The notes: generated by a model from the letters alone, not told the origin. DNA of 41,615 nt from a bacterium (GCA_028819295.1 JAPPMA010000046.1:1-41615); one strand, 5' to 3'. Shown: positions 15,103 to 24,088, counted from the stretch's first letter. Numbers and translations are program-made.

Positions 15103-16773
15103 ATGACGGCAGACCGTCTGGGTGCTGATGGATTGCGTGCCACGATGGAGTGGTTCCGAGACGCTTTGGCCCTGCATCGAGACGTCATCAACCAGCTCAA
15201 CGTGTATCCGGTTCCCGACGGCGACACCGGCACCAACATGGCGCTCACCTTGGAAACGGTGGTGGCCGAGGTGGCCGCCGCCGGGGATCAGATGAGCGAG
15301 GTGTGCGGCGCCATCAGCCACGGTTCGCTCATGGGTGCCCGGGGCAACTCCGGTGTGATCCTGTCGCAGATACTGCGGGGCTTGGCCGAGGCGGTGGCCA
15401 CCGCCGGACATGTTGATCCGCCGGTTTTGGCCGGCGCGCTGAGGCAGGCGTCGGCGGCGGCCGACGAGTCGGTGTCGGCCCCGGTGGAGGGGACCATCCT
15501 GACTGTGGTGCGCGACGTGGCGACCGCGGCTGCGGAGGCGGTTGATCAGGGCGTGGACGGCCTCATCCAAATGGTGGAGGGATGCCAGCGGGCGGGGCGG
15601 GCCTCGCTGGAGCGCACGCCCGAGCTGCTGCCCCAGCTGGCCCGGGCCAACGTGGTGGACGCCGGGGGAGCGGGATTTCTGCTGTTCCTGGATGCGCTGG
15701 CCACCGCGATGGACGGTCGGCCGCTGCCCGACCCGCCTCCAGTGGACCCCACGGCGGGGGTGGGTGCAGCCGTAGCCGGGGCCGATGACCCCCACGGGGT
15801 GGATGACGGCGCCGGCGGCACCCGCTATGAGGTGATGTTCTTCTTGGAGGCCGAAGACGGCCGGATCGGCGAATTCCGCTCTGCATGGGAGGCCCTGGGC
15901 GATTCCATCGTGGTGGTGGGCGGCGACGGCCTGTGGAACTGCCACATCCACAGCAACGACATCGGCGGCAGCATCGAGGCGGGCATCGGCGTCGGTCGTC
16001 CATTCGACATACGGGTGACCGACTTGTTCGAGCAGGTTGAGCATGTCGAGTCGCTGACAGAGTCGGCAACGGCAACCGATGCCGGCGGGACGGTGAGCGT
16101 GGTCCAGGGGGCGCCGGTCCGCACCGCGGTGGTGGCGGTGTCGGTGGGAGCGGGCGTGCGCCGCCTCTTCGAATCTCTGGGGGTGCGGGCCATCATTGCC
16201 GGAGGCCAGACCATGAACCCCTCCACCGAGCACTTCGTGCGGGCTGTTGAGCAGCTTGAAGCCGACGAGGTGGTGATCTTGCCCAACAACAAGAACATCG
16301 TGGCGGTGGCCGAACGGGTGGACGACTGCATCGAGGCCGCGGTGCGGGTGGTCCCCACGAGGGGGATCGCCGAGGGGCTGGCCGCGTTGATGGCCTACGA
16401 CCCGTCGGCCGGCGCCGATCAGAACCAGTCGGCCATGGCTGAGGCCACCGAAGACGTGGGAACCGGCGAGGTCACCCAGGCGGTGCGCGACACCGAGAGC
16501 GAGTTGGGGCCCATAGTCGCCGGCCAGTGGCTGGGACTGGATCGCCAGGGGTTGCGGGCAGCAGCCGAAAGCGCAGTCGGGGCGGCCACCGCGCTCTTGG
16601 CCGAGCTCGTCGACGACAGCCGCGAGCTGGTCACGGTAATCGCCGGTGCTGATGCGACGACTGCCGATGTCGAAGAACTGCTCGCCTGGCTGGGCGAGCA
16701 TCATCCCGCAGTCGAGACAGAGGTACACGAGGGAGGCCAACCCCTTTATCCGTTCTATTTCGGGGTGGAATGA
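15103..16773 (+). CDS. DAK2-domain kinase, YloV/FakA-like
   Basis: This 556-residue protein opens with a Dak phosphatase/kinase domain: NQLNVYPVPDGDTGTNMALT at 30-49 holds the Asp metal and nucleotide site, and GARGNSGVILSQILRG comes near residue 77. The middle and C-terminal parts match the YloV/FakA architecture, with YEVMFFLEA, then VVVGGDGLWNCHIHSND, then the NPSTEHFVRAVEQL and ILPNNKNI blocks. In Firmicutes FakA phosphorylates fatty acids bound to FakB (DegV) proteins; here fatty acid kinase is the most likely role but no fakB is in view. Its stop overlaps the recG start (ATGA), a pairing common in actinomycetes. Confidence 0.85.
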   Translation: MTADRLGADGLRATMEWFRDALALHRDVINQLNVYPVPDGDTGTNMALTLETVVAEVAAAGDQMSEVCGAISHGSLMGARGNSGVILSQILRGLAEAVATAGHVDPPVLAGALRQASAAADESVSAPVEGTILTVVRDVATAAAEAVDQGVDGLIQMVEGCQRAGRASLERTPELLPQLARANVVDAGGAGFLLFLDALATAMDGRPLPDPPPVDPTAGVGAAVAGADDPHGVDDGAGGTRYEVMFFLEAEDGRIGEFRSAWEALGDSIVVVGGDGLWNCHIHSNDIGGSIEAGIGVGRPFDIRVTDLFEQVEHVESLTESATATDAGGTVSVVQGAPVRTAVVAVSVGAGVRRLFESLGVRAIIAGGQTMNPSTEHFVRAVEQLEADEVVILPNNKNIVAVAERVDDCIEAAVRVVPTRGIAEGLAALMAYDPSAGADQNQSAMAEATEDVGTGEVTQAVRDTESELGPIVAGQWLGLDRQGLRAAAESAVGAATALLAELVDDSRELVTVIAGADATTADVEELLAWLGEHHPAVETEVHEGGQPLYPFYFGVE

Positions 16774-18911
16774 CCGGCACTCGTCGGCCTCCTCTCACCA
16801 TGGCCGACTTCCACGCCATGAATGTGGAAATGCTGGGCGGTGTGGGCTCAGCCAAGGCCAAGGCGCTGGCTGCGGTGGAGGTGGAGTCAGTGCTCGACCT
16901 GTTGACCTATTACCCCCGCCGCTACATCGACCGGACCAACCAAGCGGCGATCAGCGATTTGGAAGACGGAGTGGAGGCCATGGTGATGGCCCGGGTGGAC
17001 AGCGTGTTCTCCAAGAAGCTCAGGGGCAGCCGCTCAATGGTCGCCGTGGGGGTAAGCGACCAGACCGGGCGGCTGCGGCTGGTGTTCTTCAACCAGCCGT
17101 GGCGGGACCGCCAGCTCTCCCAGGGCCAGGAGGTGGTGGTGTTCGGGAAGCTGGACCGCTACCGGGGCCAGCATCAGATGACCAACCCCATTGTGGATTT
17201 GGTGGGCGACGAGACCGGGCGCATCGTGCCGGTGTACCCCCAGTCGGGCAAGGCCGGGCTTCAGACCCGGGAGATAAGGCGGTGGGTGGACGAAGCGCTG
17301 AGGCGCTCAGAGCAGCGGGGCATCAGCGACCCGGTCCCCGAGCCCCTGCGGCGGCTTCACAATTTGATCGGACGCCACGAGGCCATCGACGGCATCCATC
17401 GCCCGGAGTCCATGGACGCCCAGTACACCGCCCGGAATCGCCTGGTGTTCGATGAGCTGCTTCGGCTCCAGCTCAAGCTGATCATGCGCAAACGTGCAGT
17501 GGAGCAGTCCGCAGTGGGCATCGGCCACGACACCAGCGGGGAGCTGGTCGGGCGGTTCACCAGATCTCTGGGGTTTCCCCTGACGGGAGCCCAGCGCCGG
17601 GTGATCGGCGAGGTGGTGGCCGACATGGCCCGGACGGTGCCGATGCACCGCCTTTTGCAGGGCGACGTGGGGGCAGGCAAGACAGTGGTCGCGGTGGCCG
17701 CGATGCTCACCGCGGTGCAGGGAGGCCATCAGGGCGCGCTGATGGCGCCCACCGAGGTGCTGGCCACCCAGCACCATTTGGGGGTCCGGGCTCTGCTTGA
17801 CGGGCTGGCCGTGCCCGCGTCCGATTCGCTGTTGGCCGAGCGGCCCCTGCGGGTGGCGCTGCTCACCCATCAAACTGGCGGCGCTGAGCGGACCCAGATA
17901 AACGCCTCGCTGGCCTCGGGGGAGATCGACATCGTGATCGGCACCCATGCCCTTATTCAAGAAGGCGTGGACTTCTCCTCGCTCGGGGTCGTGGTGGTGG
18001 ACGAGCAGCACCGCTTCGGCGTGGAGCAGCGGGCTGCGCTCCGCGACAAGGGATCGAGGGCTGTGTCGCCCGACGTGCTGGTGATGACCGCCACTCCCAT
18101 CCCCCGAACTGCGGCCATGACCGTGTACGGCGACTTGGACGTGTCCACGCTGGATGAGATGCCCCCGGGGCGAACCCCGATTGCCACCCGATGGGCCCAG
18201 ACCATGCCCGAAGAAGCCGAGGTGTGGGAGCAGGTCAGGGCCGAAGTGGAGCGGGGCCGGCAGGCATATGTGGTGTGCCCGTTGATCGAGGAGTCCGACA
18301 GCATCGAGGCCCGGTCGGTCACCGAGACCTACGAGCGCCTTCAGGCTCATGAGCTGGCCGGGCTGCGGGTTGGGCTGCTGCACGGCCGGCTCTCCCCTGC
18401 TGAGAAGGAGTCGGTGATGGATCTGTTCCGAAACGGGGCCATCGACGTGCTGGTGGCCACCACCGTGATCGAGGTTGGGGTGGACGTGCCCAATGCCACG
18501 ATCATGGTGATCGTGGACGCCGACCGGTTCGGCATCGCGCAGCTTCACCAGCTCAGAGGCCGGGTGGGTCGGGGCGACCAGGAGTCTGCGTGCTGCCTGT
18601 TGTCCTCCGATGCGGTGGGGATCGCCGCCGAGCGGCTTCGGGCCTTGGTGGAGACCACCGACGGGTTCGAGCTGGCCGAGGCCGATTTGGAACTGCGGGG
18701 GGAGGGCACCATCTTGGGCGAGCGCCAAAAGGGCCGAAGCGACTTGCAGCTTGCCTCCCTGCGCCGGGACAAGGATTGGGTGGTGTGGGCCCGTCAAGCC
18801 GCCGGGGAGATGCTGGATGCCGACCCCCACCTCCAACAGCACGCCGAGCTGCGGGCGGAAGTGGATCTGCTGCTGGTGGATGACGATGCCGACTACCTCA
18901 TGAAGAGCTGA
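16770..18911 (+). CDS. recG: ATP-dependent DNA helicase RecG
   Basis: The protein is 713 residues. An N-terminal wedge/OB region (YYPRRYIDRTNQA onward) precedes the helicase core, which has Walker A GDVGAGKT at 298-305, the DEQH box at 411-414, MTATPIPRTAA, and RGRVGRGDQESACCLL in domain 2. RecG remodels stalled replication forks and Holliday junctions by branch migration. The C-terminal LELRGEGTILGERQKG block matches the TRG/wedge-linked end of the family. The ATG overlaps the stop of the preceding kinase gene, so the genes are coupled. Length is normal and all helicase motifs appear intact. Confidence 0.95.
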   Translation: MTGTRRPPLTMADFHAMNVEMLGGVGSAKAKALAAVEVESVLDLLTYYPRRYIDRTNQAAISDLEDGVEAMVMARVDSVFSKKLRGSRSMVAVGVSDQTGRLRLVFFNQPWRDRQLSQGQEVVVFGKLDRYRGQHQMTNPIVDLVGDETGRIVPVYPQSGKAGLQTREIRRWVDEALRRSEQRGISDPVPEPLRRLHNLIGRHEAIDGIHRPESMDAQYTARNRLVFDELLRLQLKLIMRKRAVEQSAVGIGHDTSGELVGRFTRSLGFPLTGAQRRVIGEVVADMARTVPMHRLLQGDVGAGKTVVAVAAMLTAVQGGHQGALMAPTEVLATQHHLGVRALLDGLAVPASDSLLAERPLRVALLTHQTGGAERTQINASLASGEIDIVIGTHALIQEGVDFSSLGVVVVDEQHRFGVEQRAALRDKGSRAVSPDVLVMTATPIPRTAAMTVYGDLDVSTLDEMPPGRTPIATRWAQTMPEEAEVWEQVRAEVERGRQAYVVCPLIEESDSIEARSVTETYERLQAHELAGLRVGLLHGRLSPAEKESVMDLFRNGAIDVLVATTVIEVGVDVPNATIMVIVDADRFGIAQLHQLRGRVGRGDQESACCLLSSDAVGIAAERLRALVETTDGFELAEADLELRGEGTILGERQKGRSDLQLASLRRDKDWVVWARQAAGEMLDADPHLQQHAELRAEVDLLLVDDDADYLMKS

Positions 18912-18927
18912 CACCCTGGGAGGCGGC

Positions 18928-19560
18928 GTGTTGGAAATTGTGCGAATGGGCCTGGAGAGGAGGGAGCAGATCGCGGCCGTCTGGGCTGATGCCTTCGAGC
19001 CAGATCCGCTGATGAGATGGGTGTTCCCGGATGACTCCACCCGAGTGACGTCGTTGAGGAGGTGGTGGGGATTCTCACTGGACCATCAGCCCCCCGGCGC
19101 CGAGCTCCACGGAACCAGGGCCGACGGCTGTGCCGCCTACTGGCAGCCGCCCCAGAACGCTGCGGACTCGTCAGCGGAACCCGATGGGGCCGGTGGCGGC
19201 GAGTCGGATGGGCGAAAGGCGTTTGTCGCCCTGATGGCCGACCTGCTGGGCGATCTGGCGCCGTCTCGGATGGAGGCCCTGGGCACGATGCATCAGGCCC
19301 GTCTGGCCGAGCCCCACTGGTATCTGGCGGTGCTGGGCACGTCGCCCGGCCAGCAGGGCCGGGGGCTGGGCAGCAAGGTGCTGGCGCCGATGCTGGAGCG
19401 CTGCGACCGGACCGGCATGCTTGCCTATCTGGAGTCCAGCAATCCGGCCAATGTGGGCTTTTATCGGCGCCACGGCTTCGAGCCGCACGACGAGTTCGTC
19501 TTGGGCGACGGGGTGCTCATCACCCCGATGTCCCGAGTGCCCCAGTCTCCAGGGGGCTGA
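18928..19560 (+). CDS. GNAT-family N-acetyltransferase
   Basis: The 210-residue protein has the GNAT core in its C-terminal half. HWYLAVLGTSPGQQGRGLGSKVL near residues 129-149 contains the acetyl-CoA pyrophosphate loop (Q-x-x-G-x-G). It is followed by YLESSNPANVGFYRRHGFEP, typical of the last helix and strand. The substrate cannot be read from the sequence; relatives are annotated only as acetyltransferases. The start is GTG at 18928, four bases after GGGAGG. It lies between recG and rsmD, with only a few bases on either side. Confidence 0.82.
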   Translation: MLEIVRMGLERREQIAAVWADAFEPDPLMRWVFPDDSTRVTSLRRWWGFSLDHQPPGAELHGTRADGCAAYWQPPQNAADSSAEPDGAGGGESDGRKAFVALMADLLGDLAPSRMEALGTMHQARLAEPHWYLAVLGTSPGQQGRGLGSKVLAPMLERCDRTGMLAYLESSNPANVGFYRRHGFEPHDEFVLGDGVLITPMSRVPQSPGG

Positions 19561-19566
19561 GCTGCT

Positions 19567-20091
19567 GTGTCGCTGCGGATCGTTGCCGGGGAGGCCCGGG
19601 GCCGTCGGCTGATGGCCCCGGAGGGCATGGACGTGCGTCCTTCCACCAGCAGGGTTCGAGAGGCGGTGTTCAACTCGCTGCACAGCCTGGGCCGGCTGGA
19701 GGGCGCCGACGTCTTGGACCTGTTCGCCGGAACGGGGGCGCTGGGGTTGGAAGCCCTGTCGCGGGGTGCGGACTCGGCCACGTTTGTGGAGTGCGCGCCC
19801 CCGGCGCTGGCCGCGTTGAGGGCCAACATCGACGCGGTGGGCTTCGACCGCCGCTGCCGGGTCGTGCCCGGCGACGTCATGGCGGAGCTGCCCCGGCTGA
19901 GCGGCGACTACGGCGTGGCACTGTGCGATCCGCCCTACCGGTTCGACGCTTGGCCCGATCTTTTGGCCCGAATCCCCGCAGAAGTGCTGGTGGCCGAGTC
20001 TGGTCAGGCCGTGGTTCTCGGCCCCGAATGGGATGTCGTCAAACAGCAGCGCTACGCGGGTACCGTTGTGGTGATCGCCTGCCGGCGCTAG
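19567..20091 (+). CDS. rsmD: 16S rRNA (guanine966-N2)-methyltransferase
   Basis: The 174-residue product starts at GTG 19567 with LRIVAGEARGRRL. It contains the specificity block RPSTSRVREAVFNSL, the SAM-binding loop DLFAGTGALGLEALSRGA at about 51-68 and the catalytic DPPY at 121-124. These define RsmD, which methylates G966 of 16S rRNA in the small subunit. It sits directly before coaD, the usual neighbour in many bacteria, and only six bases after the GNAT gene. Confidence 0.93.
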   Translation: MSLRIVAGEARGRRLMAPEGMDVRPSTSRVREAVFNSLHSLGRLEGADVLDLFAGTGALGLEALSRGADSATFVECAPPALAALRANIDAVGFDRRCRVVPGDVMAELPRLSGDYGVALCDPPYRFDAWPDLLARIPAEVLVAESGQAVVLGPEWDVVKQQRYAGTVVVIACRR

Positions 20092-20118
20092 CAACGACAG
20101 ACCACAGGAGTATCCCCG

Positions 20119-20598
20119 GTGACGCGTGTCCTGTTTCCCGGATCGTTCGATCCCATACACAACGGGCATATGGAGATCGTGGAGACCGCGGCGCGCCTGT
20201 TCGAAGAAGTAATCGTGGCTGCGGTACACAACCCCCAGAAGACTCCGCTGTTCGAGCTGGGTGAGCGTCAGGCGATTTTGGACGAGTGCTTTGCCCACCT
20301 GCCCAATGTGCGGACCACCGAGTTCGCCGGCTTGGTGGTGGATCTGGCCAAGAAAGAGGGGGTCGATTTCATCGTCAAAGGCCTCCGGGCGGTTTCCGAT
20401 TTCGAGAACGAGCTCCAGATGGCCCAGATGAACCTGGCCATTTCCGGGGTCCATACGCTGTTCATCCCCTCAGCCAGCAAGCATTCGTTCTTGGCTTCCA
20501 AGCTGATCCGGGAGCTGGCCCGATTCGGGCAGCAGATTGACTCCATGGTCCCCTTACCGGTGGCCAAACGACTTATCGAGAGGTATCGAGATGACTGA
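20119..20598 (+). CDS. coaD: Pantetheine-phosphate adenylyltransferase
   Basis: This 159-residue enzyme has the nucleotidyltransferase motif GSFDPIHNGH at 8-17, the FIVKGLRAVSDFENELQMAQMN substrate block and the late SKHSFLASKLIREL region. CoaD transfers AMP to 4-phosphopantetheine, the penultimate step of coenzyme A synthesis. It starts at GTG 20119, with AGGAG upstream. Its end overlaps the ATG of the SepIVA-like gene by eight bases. All motifs are present and the length is typical. Confidence 0.95.
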   Translation: MTRVLFPGSFDPIHNGHMEIVETAARLFEEVIVAAVHNPQKTPLFELGERQAILDECFAHLPNVRTTEFAGLVVDLAKKEGVDFIVKGLRAVSDFENELQMAQMNLAISGVHTLFIPSASKHSFLASKLIRELARFGQQIDSMVPLPVAKRLIERYRDD

Positions 20599-21181
20599 CG
20601 CCGATCGCAATACCACCGCAACCCACCACTCGGTGGCCGGGACGTTCGTGGACCCCGAGTTCGATCTTCTGCTGCGGCGGGCAATCGAGCTGGTGGACGC
20701 GGCCCGTCCCATGCCGCTGTCGGCATCCTCCATGATCAACAAGGACGAGATCTTGGAACTGCTTCAGAACTGCTTGAACCGGCTGCCCGAGGAGATCCGG
20801 GCCGCCCGCTGGCTGCTGAAGGAGCGAGAGGATTTCCTGAAGAGGGTCCACCGGGAGGGAGACGAGATATTGGTGGCCGCCCGATCGCAGGCTGAGACGA
20901 TGGTGCAGCGCACGGAGGTGGTCAAGGCGGCCGAACAGCGGGCCCGGCGCATGGTGGAGGAAGCCGAAGCCACCGCCCGCAGGCTGCGGCATGAAACCGA
21001 GGACTACTGCGACACCAAGCTGGGAAGCTTCGAGAACGCCCTTGAGCGGATCCTGAACACGGTGAAGGAGGCCCGGACCCGGCTTCAAGGCGACCCGCTG
21101 GCCGATCTGGTTCGGGCTTACGGCCCCGAGCCGGAACCGGCGCCCGACGATGGCTTCTTCGATCAGGACACATCAAGCTGA
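20591..21181 (+). CDS. DivIVA-domain coiled-coil protein, SepIVA-like
   Basis: The 196-residue protein begins with a region that aligns with mycobacterial SepIVA: a LVDAARPMPLSAS block like LVEEARGVPM, then DEILELLQNCLNRLPEEI. A long charged coiled coil follows, roughly residues 80-175, containing ARRMVEEAEATARRLRHETE and YCDTKLGSFENALERIL, close to the conserved C-terminal helix of SepIVA. In mycobacteria SepIVA is an essential DivIVA-like factor for septation and envelope growth. The gene position, just before the DUF177 gene and the rnc locus, also matches. This copy is shorter, with fewer coiled-coil repeats. The ATG overlaps the end of coaD. Confidence 0.75.
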   Translation: MTDADRNTTATHHSVAGTFVDPEFDLLLRRAIELVDAARPMPLSASSMINKDEILELLQNCLNRLPEEIRAARWLLKEREDFLKRVHREGDEILVAARSQAETMVQRTEVVKAAEQRARRMVEEAEATARRLRHETEDYCDTKLGSFENALERILNTVKEARTRLQGDPLADLVRAYGPEPEPAPDDGFFDQDTSS

Positions 21182-21216
21182 TCTTCGAGAGGAGAGGCTG
21201 TGACGAGCGAGCTGCC

Positions 21217-21714
21217 ATGACAAGCGATCTGAAGGTGCCGGTTGCGGAACTGCTGCGCCGACCCGGCTCGCTCCGCGAGCTCTCGGTTCACGTTGACGTC
21301 GATGGCTGGGCCAACTCTGATGCCGCGGTTCACGGTCCGGTTGGCATCCAACTCCAACTGGAGTCGATCATCAGCGGACTGGAGGTAACCGGCTCACTGG
21401 AAGCAGGTTGGCGCGGCTCGTGCCGGAGGTGCTTGGAGCCCGTTGAGCAGACTGTGCGGCAGGACTTGCGTGAGATATTCAGCACCGCCCCGGCCGATGA
21501 GGAGACTTACCCGATACAAAACGGTGAAGTAGACCTGACCCCCATGGTTCGCGACTGCCTGGTGCTCGCCCTGCCCATTGCCCCGCTCTGCTCTGAGGAA
21601 TGCGTCGGGCCGGCACCCGATGCCTATCCCATGAACCAGCCTGAGCCTTCTCCCGAAGACCGTCCCAGAGACCCCCGCTGGGCTGCGTTAGACGCGCTGC
21701 GCGCCGGCAAGTAG
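21217..21714 (+). CDS. YceD/DUF177 family metal-binding protein
   Basis: This 165-residue protein shows the DUF177 pattern. A strand-rich N-terminal half is followed by the CRRCLEP cysteine pair, an acidic stretch, DLTPMVRDCLVLALPIAPLC and a second Cys pair in CSEEC, the putative zinc site. The family almost always precedes rpmF and has been linked to 23S rRNA and ribosome accumulation in plants and bacteria; its exact function is not settled. The ATG at 21217 has only a distant GAGGAGAGG upstream. rpmF follows after 70 bases. Confidence 0.88.
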   Translation: MTSDLKVPVAELLRRPGSLRELSVHVDVDGWANSDAAVHGPVGIQLQLESIISGLEVTGSLEAGWRGSCRRCLEPVEQTVRQDLREIFSTAPADEETYPIQNGEVDLTPMVRDCLVLALPIAPLCSEECVGPAPDAYPMNQPEPSPEDRPRDPRWAALDALRAGK

Positions 21715-21784
21715 ATTTGTTCGTTGCGTTCGCGCCGCCTCTGATCAGGGCGCGGCATTCTTCCTCAACGTATAGGACTGTGCG

Positions 21785-21964
21785 ATGGCTGTACCCAAGA
21801 AGAAGACATCCAAGGCCAAAGGCCGCAGCCGCCGGGCATCGGCTTGGCGCCTGGCCGCTCCGGCGCAAAGCACCTGCCCTCGGTGCGGGGCGCCCAAGCG
21901 GCCACACCGGGTTTGCAGGGAATGCGGCTGGTATGCAGGTCGTGAAGCCGTTGAGGTGGCCTAG
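21785..21964 (+). CDS. rpmF: 50S ribosomal protein L32
   Basis: A 59-residue protein beginning [18 protein letters not shown], with two zinc-ribbon pairs, CPRC and CREC, ending [10 protein letters not shown]. This is L32 of the zinc-binding type, a component of the large subunit. The ATG is at 21785 and the TAG at 21962-21964. It lies in the expected place between the DUF177 gene and plsX. The plsX frame continues in the same phase straight after this stop. Confidence 0.95.
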   Translation: MAVPKKKTSKAKGRSRRASAWRLAAPAQSTCPRCGAPKRPHRVCRECGWYAGREAVEVA

Positions 21965-22003
21965 GCCGCTCTGCCCAGACCTCTCGAAGGGCGCCTTTCG
22001 GAA

Positions 22004-22993
22004 TTGCTTCCGGTTGCAGTAGACGCAATGGGGGGCGACGATGCCCCTCGGTCGGTGATCGCCGGGGCCCGACTCGCCGCCGAGCGGGGCATTCCCGTGC
22101 TGTTGGTGGGCCAGCCCGAGCGGCTTGGCGAGGGCCGCGGCCTCGAGGTGGTTCCCGCGTCGCAGGTGATCGAGATGGGCGCCGAGGCGGCGGCCAGCGT
22201 GCGGAAGATGAAGGACTCTTCTGTGGTGCGGGCCGCCGAAGCGGTGCGCGACCGACGGGCCTCGGCCATGGTCAGCGCCGGCAACACCGGAGCGGCCATG
22301 GCGGCATCGCTGCTCAAGATGGGGCGAATCCGGGGAGTGGCCCGCCCGGCCATTGCCACGCCGATAATTGTGCCCGGCCGGGCTTGGCCCAACGTGATGC
22401 TGGATGCGGGGGCCAACACGGAGTGCAGCGCCGAGTGGCTGGTGCAGTTCGCCCAAATGGGCGCGGTGTACTGCCACGACCGGTGGGGGGTTCAAAAGCC
22501 CCGGGTGGGGCTCTTGTCCAATGGGGAGGAGGCCGGCAAGGGCTCGCCCCTGGTCAAGCAGGCATTCGAGCTGCTGGGCGATCGGGATTGGCAGACTCGC
22601 ACCGGCGCGGTGTTCGCGGGCAATGTGGAGGGGCGGGACTTGCTGGAAGACCTGGTGGATGTGATCGTCACCGACGGATTCACCGGGAATGTGGCCCTGA
22701 AAACAGCCGAAGGGGTGGCCAAGCAGTTGATCGCTGCGCTGTTGGGGGCGCTCGATTCCTCTGAGGAAGCTCGGGAGGGGGCCAGGCTCCTCGCCCCGGC
22801 ACTGGCCCCGCTCTACGACGAGTTCAACCCCGACTCCGTGGGCGGCGCCATCCTCTTGGGGGTGAACGGCGTCAGCATCATCAGCCACGGTGCTTCGTCG
22901 CCAAAGGCGCTGGCCAACGCCATACAAGTGGCCCACGAGCTGGCTGAGCGCGACACCGTGGGCTCACTGCGCCGGATTCTGCGTACGGAGTAG
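22004..22993 (+). CDS. plsX: Phosphate acyltransferase PlsX
   Basis: The 329-residue product begins LPVAVDAMGGDDAPRSVIAGA, the family's N-terminal signature. Further blocks are SAGNTGAAMAASLLKMGRI, MLDAGANTECSAEWLVQFA, LLSNGEEAGKGSPLVKQAF, DVIVTDGFTGNVALKTAEG and the late GVNGVSIISHGASS. PlsX converts acyl-ACP to acyl-phosphate for phospholipid synthesis at the membrane surface. No ATG or GTG is available before the conserved start, so TTG at 22004 is used; the ribosome binding site is weak. The frame is open back to the rpmF stop. acpP follows, as is common. Confidence 0.92.
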   Translation: MLPVAVDAMGGDDAPRSVIAGARLAAERGIPVLLVGQPERLGEGRGLEVVPASQVIEMGAEAAASVRKMKDSSVVRAAEAVRDRRASAMVSAGNTGAAMAASLLKMGRIRGVARPAIATPIIVPGRAWPNVMLDAGANTECSAEWLVQFAQMGAVYCHDRWGVQKPRVGLLSNGEEAGKGSPLVKQAFELLGDRDWQTRTGAVFAGNVEGRDLLEDLVDVIVTDGFTGNVALKTAEGVAKQLIAALLGALDSSEEAREGARLLAPALAPLYDEFNPDSVGGAILLGVNGVSIISHGASSPKALANAIQVAHELAERDTVGSLRRILRTE

Positions 22994-23024
22994 CAGTACC
23001 CGCGGGCTTCTGGGTGCCCAGTGG

Positions 23025-23053
23025 TTAGGAACGAGAAAAAGCTGGCCTATACT
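23025..23053 (+). promoter_or_regulatory. Candidate promoter for acpP (TTAGGA, 17 bases, TATACT)
   Basis: TATACT at 23048-23053 is a near-consensus -10. TTAGGA at 23025-23030 with a 17-base spacer is a partial -35. The leader to the GTG at 23091 would be about 30 bases and includes GGAG. Confidence 0.55.
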
Positions 23054-23090
23054 CTTCGGGCGCCGTTTGCTGAACAGCCTCGGAGAAGCC

Positions 23091-23390
23091 GTGCCATCCG
23101 AAACCCATGTTGAACAGAGCCCGATGGATCGTGAGGAAGTGCTGTCCCTCGTCCGGGAGTGCCTGGCCGACATCTTGGAGATATCCCCCGACCGCATCAC
23201 GGAAGGCCAGGCATTCTCCGATGACCTCGACGCTGATTCTCTTGCCCTTATCGAGCTGGTGGAAACCCTGGAAGAGGAGTTGAGCGAGAGGACGGTGGGG
23301 TTCAGCATCGACGACGAGGATTTGGAGGATCTCAAGACGGTGCGCGATGCCGTCGACTACGTCCACGGCCGGCTGAGCCGAAGCTCCTGA
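23091..23390 (+). CDS. acpP: Acyl carrier protein
   Basis: From GTG at 23091, five bases after GGAG, the protein has 99 residues. It contains the phosphopantetheine site DLDADSLALIELV, where the Ser carries the prosthetic group, and the acidic helix ETLEEELSERT. The N-terminus is about 11 residues longer than usual; the ATG at 23124 would give a standard 88-residue ACP but has a poorer ribosome binding site. ACP carries acyl chains in fatty acid synthesis and feeds PlsX, encoded just upstream. Its stop overlaps the probable start of rnc. Confidence 0.92.
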   Translation: MPSETHVEQSPMDREEVLSLVRECLADILEISPDRITEGQAFSDDLDADSLALIELVETLEEELSERTVGFSIDDEDLEDLKTVRDAVDYVHGRLSRSS

Positions 23391-24088
23391 CTGCCGAAGC
23401 CGACTTCGCCGCGCTGGCCGAGCGCCTCGGCTACGCGTTCAAGCAGCCCAGCCTGCTTGTGGAGGCACTGACTCATCGTTCATGGTGCGCCGACCATGAG
23501 GGAGTATCGTCCAACGAGCGGCTGGAGTTCCTGGGCGATGCCGTGCTGGCGTTGGCGGTGACCGACCACATTTATGCCGCCTACCCTGAAATGGCCGAGG
23601 GCCAGCTCGCCCCGCTGCGTGCCGAGGTGGTCCGAGCCGAAGCGCTGGCTGATCTCGCCGTTGAGCTTCGGGTGGGGGAGGCCCTGCGGCTTGGCCGTGG
23701 TGAAGACGGATCCTGTGGCAGGGAAAAGCTGTCTATTCTCTCCGATGCCATGGAGGCGGTGATCGGCGCCGTCTACCTGGATGCTTCTTGGGAGGTGCTG
23801 GTTGATCTGGTCGGGGAGTGGCTGGCCGACCGGATTGCCATTGCAGCCCAAGGTCCCGGCGTGCGGGACTTCAAGACCCGGTTGCAGGAGCACTGCGCTA
23901 GGAACAAGCAGGATGCGCCCGAGTATCGTCTTACCGGGAAGGGCCCTGACCACGAGAAGCGGTTTTTTGCCGTTGTTCATGTGGACGGCAAAGAGAGAGG
24001 ACGAGGCGAGGGCAGATCGAAGAAGCAAGCAGAGCAGGCCGCGGCCGCCTCCGCTTTGCGAACCCTGACGACCGCAACCACCGGATGA
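23387..24088 (+). CDS. rnc: Ribonuclease III
   Basis: The frame contains the RNase III signature NERLEFLGDAVLAL and the second acidic site DAMEAVIGAVYLD. A dsRNA-binding domain near the end starts DFKTRLQEHC and includes GEGRSKKQAEQAAA. The conserved first helix and LGYAFKQPSLLVEALTHRS require translation to start before 23411, but no in-frame ATG, GTG or TTG exists there. The best candidate is CTG at 23387, overlapping the acpP TGA in the same way as ATGA and GTGA overlaps elsewhere here, giving 233 residues. GTG at 23459 would remove part of the catalytic domain's first helices. RNase III cuts double-stranded RNA in rRNA maturation and mRNA turnover. Confidence 0.88.
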   Translation: MTAEADFAALAERLGYAFKQPSLLVEALTHRSWCADHEGVSSNERLEFLGDAVLALAVTDHIYAAYPEMAEGQLAPLRAEVVRAEALADLAVELRVGEALRLGRGEDGSCGREKLSILSDAMEAVIGAVYLDASWEVLVDLVGEWLADRIAIAAQGPGVRDFKTRLQEHCARNKQDAPEYRLTGKGPDHEKRFFAVVHVDGKERGRGEGRSKKQAEQAAAASALRTLTTATTG

